Origin: Streptomyces sp. SID13031
GTDB lineage: Bacteria > Actinomycetota > Actinomycetes > Propionibacteriales > Kribbellaceae
Length of the DNA: 64,000 nucleotides
Direction: 5' to 3'
Assembly: GCF_010548305.1 (NCBI RefSeq)
Contig: NZ_JAAGLV010000002.1
Location: 124,001 to 188,000 of the forward strand
Shown here: positions 60,090-64,000 of the stretch, piece by piece
How positions within the stretch are numbered: the stretch's first letter is position 1
Layout of the letters: each line of letters starts with the position of its first letter
Notes under the pieces: generated by a model
Database searches by the model: none
Seen by the model: the letters and a program-made list of their open reading frames with translations, nothing else
Told to the model about the DNA's origin: nothing
Translations under genes and position numbers: made by a program

Positions 60090-61928
60090 CTAGGTCCAGA
60101 CGATTTCTGACAGGCTTACCAGCGGAGGGCGCGGGCCGACTGCTTCGGGGAGCGCGGGGGCGGTGTCGGCTGAGTGGATGGCTGCGGGGAACTGCACGTC
60201 GGTGCGGTTCTCCAGTTCCGCGACCGGCAGCTGGAACACCCGGAACTCGTCCAGCTCCAGCGACTCCAGCTGATCGAGGTTCTGCGTCAGCAGGAACGCG
60301 CTCGCCTTCAGGACGCCGGCCTCGGCGAACACGATGACCTTCCAGAACTCCCGGGGGATCTTCACGCCGCGGAAGACCCGGTCGTCCGCTCCGAAGACGG
60401 GGCCGCCGTACACGCTTACCCGCAGGTCGTCGACGTCGACGTCGGCGAAGACCGCGTCCTCCAGCCTGCCCCAGAGCCCGTCCCGCGAACTCTGATTGAA
60501 GTCGTCCATCTGCGGGGTGATGTTGGTGAAGAAGAACGAGTCGCGATTGGCCTGCTCCGCCTCTTCCAGCGAGCCCCAGAGCAGATCGGCCCGGCGGGCC
60601 AGATGGCCACGGTCGAGGCGGTTGTCGCGGTAGAGCTCGTCGCCGTTCTGTACTCCGGCCGGCAACCTGGGGTCCTTGACGAACGGGATGCCGGTGCGGC
60701 TGATCTTCTTGAGATCGCCGCCGTCGACGTTCCAGGCCACCCAGTGGGCGAACCCGCGACTGCGGCTCATGGTCAGGGAGAAGTGGGTGTAGTCGATCTG
60801 CGGCGAGCCATCGAGCTCGACCGCGTCGGCACTGGCCGCCGGGTCGAGTCCGGGCACTGGCAGTGGGGAGCTGAGAAAGTTCGGGTCGAAACCACCCACC
60901 GCCCCTTCGGGCTTGGCGAGAGTGATCCCAAGCTTCTGGAACAGCGATCTGGGCAGGCAGGCCAGCGCGTGCTCGTCCGGATCGCTCGCCCCTTCGCCGG
61001 CGAAGTGGATGCCCGCCAGGACCTTGCTCGGCCTGCCGTTGGCCGACTTGAACAGCCAAGCCGCTCCCGAGTCGCCACCCTTGCTGACCTCGTCGTCACT
61101 GGGCCGTTTGCCGGGATCGACACCGATCTCGAAGCCGCCGATCTCGACGACCCCGATCTGCGCGCCGTAGTTGATCTTCGCGATGGTGTCGACCCTGCGG
61201 ACGATGCCGTGGGTGACCCCGGTCGTGCGGCCGCTCTTGACCACCTTGTCGCCGAGTTCCGGATCGCCGAGTTCCTCCGGCACGACGTCGAGCTCGAGGA
61301 CCGACGGGTCGAGGTCGCGGCCCTCAACCCCGGCGATGGCCCCGTCCCCCGCGATCCCGAGATAGGAGCGCAGCAGCGGGCCGAGGTGATTGCGGTCCGT
61401 ACGGTTGTCGTCGAACGGCCCAGGCTGCACCACGATGTCGCCCGGTTGACCATCCTCACCCTGCAGCACATGCCAGTTGCTCAGCACACACGGCCGGCCG
61501 GTCTCGGCGTCGTACACGATCGCGCCGATGGTGCCGGCGGTGATCGTCTGATGCCCCACACTCACCCCTGGGCGCAGCGGATCGATGCGGACCTTCCGCT
61601 CGTCCTGATCGGCTTCGGGGACGACCCGGAAGTCAGGGCTGTAGCTGCGCTCGATCACATCGGTCGGGATTTCGGCGCCCGCGACCGTGATCGACTTGGG
61701 GAGCTCCACGGTGCTGAGCGCGCCGAGCGCCTCTGGTTCGGCCTTGCTGTTCACGGTGAACTGGATCGAAACTTCCTTGGTCTGCTTCCCGTCACGGATC
61801 TTGTAGCCGATCCCGATCGAGGAGACGTTCGGGTCTTTCAGGTAACTCGACCCGTTGGTCCGGATGAACTCACGCAACGCGGCGGACAGTTCCGCACTGG
61901 GCGCGTCGGTATCACGCTTGGCAGCCAT
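60090..61928 (-). CDS. Trypsin-like serine protease fused to DNA/RNA non-specific endonuclease
   Basis: A 612-aa soluble protein without signal peptide. An N-terminal helical/beta segment (1-110) precedes a trypsin-fold protease domain with His153 (VLSNWHVLQG), probable Asp195 (IAGDGAIAG) and Ser287 (SKGGDSGAAWL). The C-terminal half (about 375-590) is an NUC1/EndoG-type nuclease: DRGH at 439-442 (catalytic His442) and N469 in FFFTNITPQMDDF, plus a GGPVFG motif. The start is ATG 61928 behind GGGGGAA. The fusion of protease and nuclease suggests an effector whose nuclease is released or controlled by proteolysis. It is followed by a coiled-coil membrane protein. Confidence 0.9.
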   Translation of the reverse strand: MAAKRDTDAPSAELSAALREFIRTNGSSYLKDPNVSSIGIGYKIRDGKQTKEVSIQFTVNSKAEPEALGALSTVELPKSITVAGAEIPTDVIERSYSPDFRVVPEADQDERKVRIDPLRPGVSVGHQTITAGTIGAIVYDAETGRPCVLSNWHVLQGEDGQPGDIVVQPGPFDDNRTDRNHLGPLLRSYLGIAGDGAIAGVEGRDLDPSVLELDVVPEELGDPELGDKVVKSGRTTGVTHGIVRRVDTIAKINYGAQIGVVEIGGFEIGVDPGKRPSDDEVSKGGDSGAAWLFKSANGRPSKVLAGIHFAGEGASDPDEHALACLPRSLFQKLGITLAKPEGAVGGFDPNFLSSPLPVPGLDPAASADAVELDGSPQIDYTHFSLTMSRSRGFAHWVAWNVDGGDLKKISRTGIPFVKDPRLPAGVQNGDELYRDNRLDRGHLARRADLLWGSLEEAEQANRDSFFFTNITPQMDDFNQSSRDGLWGRLEDAVFADVDVDDLRVSVYGGPVFGADDRVFRGVKIPREFWKVIVFAEAGVLKASAFLLTQNLDQLESLELDEFRVFQLPVAELENRTDVQFPAAIHSADTAPALPEAVGPRPPLVSLSEIVWT

Positions 61929-62247
61929 GCCAGTTCCCCCTCGGACGGCGTTCGGACCCCCCTCACGCCGGTCCCTCGACTGTCCCCCCACCGTCACCGG
62001 CTGTCAACGGCCCGCAGCCCCGCCCGTCGAGGCACTCCCGGGGAGGGAGTCGTTCACCCCGGGTGAGGCCGGGCCGGCTGATGCGCGGAATGCTCGGTGG
62101 CGTGACAGAACAACCCGTACCGCGGTCACTGACCGGTACGCGCAGTACTCGCCACCCGAGCACCGCTGCTGCTGTCCAGGGGTGATCACAACCTGCGACC
62201 AACGGATTAGACGATTCTCGGTCGGGCTGCTGCCAGACTCTGCGTCC
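61929..62247. other. 319-bp divergent intergenic region
   Basis: Lies between the trypsin-nuclease gene (minus) and the 62248 gene (plus). It holds a small hairpin (ACTCCC 62034-62039, GGGAGT 62045-62050) and a short CACCC/GGGTG palindrome (62055-62065). No recognisable promoter consensus and no supported coding sequence are seen. Confidence 0.5.
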
Positions 62248-62937
62248 ATGACTGTCCAGCAACCACCCGAGACTCCGCAGATGGCGACCGTGAGCAAGGT
62301 CGTCGCTGGTGCTATCAGCTCTGTTCCGGTCGCGGGCGGTGTCGTGGCTGCGTGGTTCCAGAACTATATGGAGGCCCCCTACAGCAAGCGCTTGGAGGAG
62401 TGGCAGAAGGTCATCACGGAGGTCGTGAACGAGCTCGCGGACAAGTACAACACTCTGCCCGACGACCAGGTCCTGCTTGACGCGATGGTCAATGCCACGC
62501 GGGCTGCCCAGGCGACGCATCAGAAGGAGAAGATCGCGGCGCTGAGGAATGCCATCGTCAACTCTGTCGCCCCTGAAGCGCCGGATGCCGACGAGCAGGC
62601 CAGGTTCTTCCGGTTGGTCGACCAGTTCAGTGCGATCCACATCGTCGTCCTCAGGTTCTTGGACGAGCCCGAGGTGGCATTCAATCAGCTGGGACTCACG
62701 TGGCCATCGGGTCCTCATGACTCCCATGCGCGTCTCGGCGAGCTGCTCGATCATGTGGTTGCGGATGGCGCCAGTCGGCACGATTGGCGCGACCTCGTGA
62801 TAGATGACCTAGCCAGAGCGAGGGTCGTCCTCATGTTTAGCTCTGTGGACGACATTTGGGTCCGTCCTGAGATGTCTCAGTCCTTCGTGACGGAGCTCGG
62901 TAGACGATTCTTACGTTTCGTGTCTGAGAACGAGTGA
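62248..62937 (+). CDS. Unknown helical protein with N-terminal membrane-active segment, probably acquired
   Basis: A 229-aa protein. Residues 14-38 include a Gly/Ala/Val-rich amphipathic segment (AISSVPVAGGVVAAWFQNY) and are followed by helical EWQKVITEVVNELADKYN, THQKEKIAALRNAIVNSVA and FSAIHIVVLRFL. This pattern recurs in an uncharacterised family often found on mobile elements; I do not assign a name. Codon use is less GC-biased than its neighbours (AT-ending codons such as CTA, ATA, TTA occur), pointing to transfer. It is divergent from the trypsin-nuclease gene. Starting at ATG 62281 is possible. Confidence 0.75.
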   Translation: MTVQQPPETPQMATVSKVVAGAISSVPVAGGVVAAWFQNYMEAPYSKRLEEWQKVITEVVNELADKYNTLPDDQVLLDAMVNATRAAQATHQKEKIAALRNAIVNSVAPEAPDADEQARFFRLVDQFSAIHIVVLRFLDEPEVAFNQLGLTWPSGPHDSHARLGELLDHVVADGASRHDWRDLVIDDLARARVVLMFSSVDDIWVRPEMSQSFVTELGRRFLRFVSENE

Positions 62938-63103
62938 GGGAAACGTCCATCGGACGGCTCTGCCAGCCAGTGACCGCATGGATCCTGCTCCGTCTGTGCT
63001 CCGTGGGACGTTGGCAGACGGTGGCTATTGATGCGAATTGGTCAGCGGCCTCGCCGGCGACTCGGGTGTTAATGCGAGCCGCCGGTCTCAGAACCGACGA
63101 TCG

Positions 63104-64000
63104 TCAGTTCACGGCTGCATTTACCTCGGATTGGTGCAACTTGAGCCAGGCCTCGAAGGACTGCAGGTCCGGGTTGAGTTCGCGGACCAGGTTCAGGTCG
63201 CGGTCGCCGGTGAAGCGGGTTGAGTCTTCGGCGTAGTACTGGAACATGTTGGCCATTTCGACGGCCATCGGGAAAGCGAAGCCGCGGAAGTCGTCCCAGG
63301 TGTGGGGTTGGTAGGTGACCTGCTCGCCCAGGGTGGTGCTGAGGGCTGCGGCGTATTCGTCGCCGGTCAGGTGGTCGCCGGCGATGCTGACGGTTTTGCC
63401 GACGAACTCGTCGCCGCGCTTGAAGATGCCGAGGGCGGTTTTGCCGATGTCCTCGGCTGCTATCCCGGACAGTGGCTGGTCGGCCATCGGGAGGGTCAGG
63501 ATGAGCTTGCCGTCTTCGCCGCGGACGGGGCCCATGCCCTGCTTGATCGCCTCGAAGTAGAAGGTGGTCTGCAGGAACGTCGTCGGTACGCCGTACTTGG
63601 TGAACAGCACGTTGGCCTCACCCTTGGCGTCGAAGTGCGGCACCTTGTACTTGCCGTCGTCGAGGCTCGGTACCCGGTCGGTCTCGCCGAAGTGGTCGCG
63701 GGTGTCTTCCAGGGTCGACCAGATCACGTGCGCGACGCCGGCCTCCTTGGCGGCCCGGGCGGCGTTGTCGGCCTGCTCGAGCTCCATCTCCGCACGCGTT
63801 CGGGCGGCCTCTTCCTCGGGGGTCCGCTCGACCCAGTAGTTCGTCACGACGAAGGCGCCGTGCGCACCTTCGAACGCCTTCCGCAGGCTCGACTCGTCGT
63901 CGAGGTCGGCCTCGACGACCTCGGCCCCGGCGGCCACCAGCGCCTTCGACTTCTCCGACTGCGCGTTCCGGGTCAGTGCCCGTACTGCGAACCGCTGCTC
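63104..64000 (-). CDS. NmrA-family NAD(P)-binding protein, 5' end outside the window
   Basis: The frame is open to the window edge (299 residues visible), lacking only the N-terminal GxxGxxG part. Visible are ALTRN and ADLDDESSLRKAF after strand 2, GAFVVTNYWVERTPEEE, the VAHVIWSTLEDTRDHF strand and the YGVPTTFLQTTFYFEAI segment, as in NmrA-like and HSCARG-type redox-sensing proteins and quinone/NADPH-binding oxidoreductases. Catalytic activity is not implied. The stop is 63104. The 62938-63103 gap holds no supported gene. Confidence 0.9.
   Translation of the reverse strand, partial: EQRFAVRALTRNAQSEKSKALVAAGAEVVEADLDDESSLRKAFEGAHGAFVVTNYWVERTPEEEAARTRAEMELEQADNAARAAKEAGVAHVIWSTLEDTRDHFGETDRVPSLDDGKYKVPHFDAKGEANVLFTKYGVPTTFLQTTFYFEAIKQGMGPVRGEDGKLILTLPMADQPLSGIAAEDIGKTALGIFKRGDEFVGKTVSIAGDHLTGDEYAAALSTTLGEQVTYQPHTWDDFRGFAFPMAVEMANMFQYYAEDSTRFTGDRDLNLVRELNPDLQSFEAWLKLHQSEVNAAVN

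Overview
The window is about 64 kb of very GC-rich DNA with strong GC3 bias, GTG/TTG starts, many 4-bp ATGA/GTGA stop-start overlaps, TetR/MarR/LacI/SARP-type regulation, a stand-alone bacterial Ku with a Lys/Ala tail, and many secreted CBM-bearing glycosidases. This points to a soil actinobacterium. A member of Nocardioidales such as Kribbella would fit, but the genus is inferred, not demonstrated. I saw no tRNA, rRNA, CRISPR array or intact insertion sequence.

Layout. 1-2.1 kb: the 3' end of a wax-ester synthase/DGAT-type acyltransferase, a small DUF6912-like protein, and Ku, closed by a strong hairpin terminator. 2.1-7.7 kb: a secreted crystallin-fold protein, a large AfsR/SARP-type regulator with a textbook heptamer direct repeat in front of it, and a two-gene RiPP cassette (98-aa precursor candidate plus B12/radical-SAM maturase with the CX7CX2C signature). 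7.8-13.7 kb: housekeeping and regulatory genes (PruA, two TetR regulators with clear operators, a secreted lipase, a 69-aa zinc-ribbon protein whose ribosome-binding site lies inside a perfect 14-bp hairpin, a DUF2505/SRPBCC protein, an SDR).

14.0-24.9 kb: an 11-gene, tightly coupled catabolic operon. It encodes an acyl-CoA ligase, [3Fe-4S] ferredoxin, zinc alcohol dehydrogenase, ferredoxin reductase, cytochrome P450, aldehyde dehydrogenase, SDR, MaoC hydratase, DUF35 protein, a thiolase-fold protein lacking the thiolase cysteines, and a TetR regulator. It starts at a TTGACA-N17-TATCGT promoter with a palindromic operator just downstream. The gene set reads as hydroxylation of a hydrophobic substrate, oxidation to the acid, CoA activation and side-chain shortening that probably ends in a retro-aldol step. 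A decayed xanthine-dehydrogenase-type gene lies just before it.

25-46 kb: secreted carbohydrate-active functions. These are a DUF1906 protein; an operon of parallel beta-helix enzyme, GntR regulator, enolase-superfamily enzyme and HTH regulator; an ECF sigma factor with its membrane partner; and a four-gene ATGA-coupled operon (GH76, GDSL/FG-GAP, GH2-AbfB, GH76) behind a LacI-type operator, which looks like an alpha-mannan utilisation operon. Next to it is a wrecked GH2 beta-galactosidase gene. A sigma-like membrane protein and an orphan subtilase propeptide-like protein follow.

46-64 kb: tryptophan 2,3-dioxygenase, then an ATGA-coupled pair of M48-type metallopeptidase and a 1770-aa DUF4011/SF1-helicase/nuclease-like protein (candidate defence system). 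Next come an orphan FkbO/Hyg5-type chorismatase, an internally deleted amidohydrolase, a membrane protein, a two-component system, a MarR/membrane-protein pair around a 28-bp palindrome, and a trypsin-nuclease fusion with a coiled-coil membrane partner. A divergent gene of atypical codon use and a truncated NmrA-type gene end the window. The best candidates for undescribed systems are the RiPP cassette, the metallopeptidase-helicase pair and the trypsin-nuclease locus.
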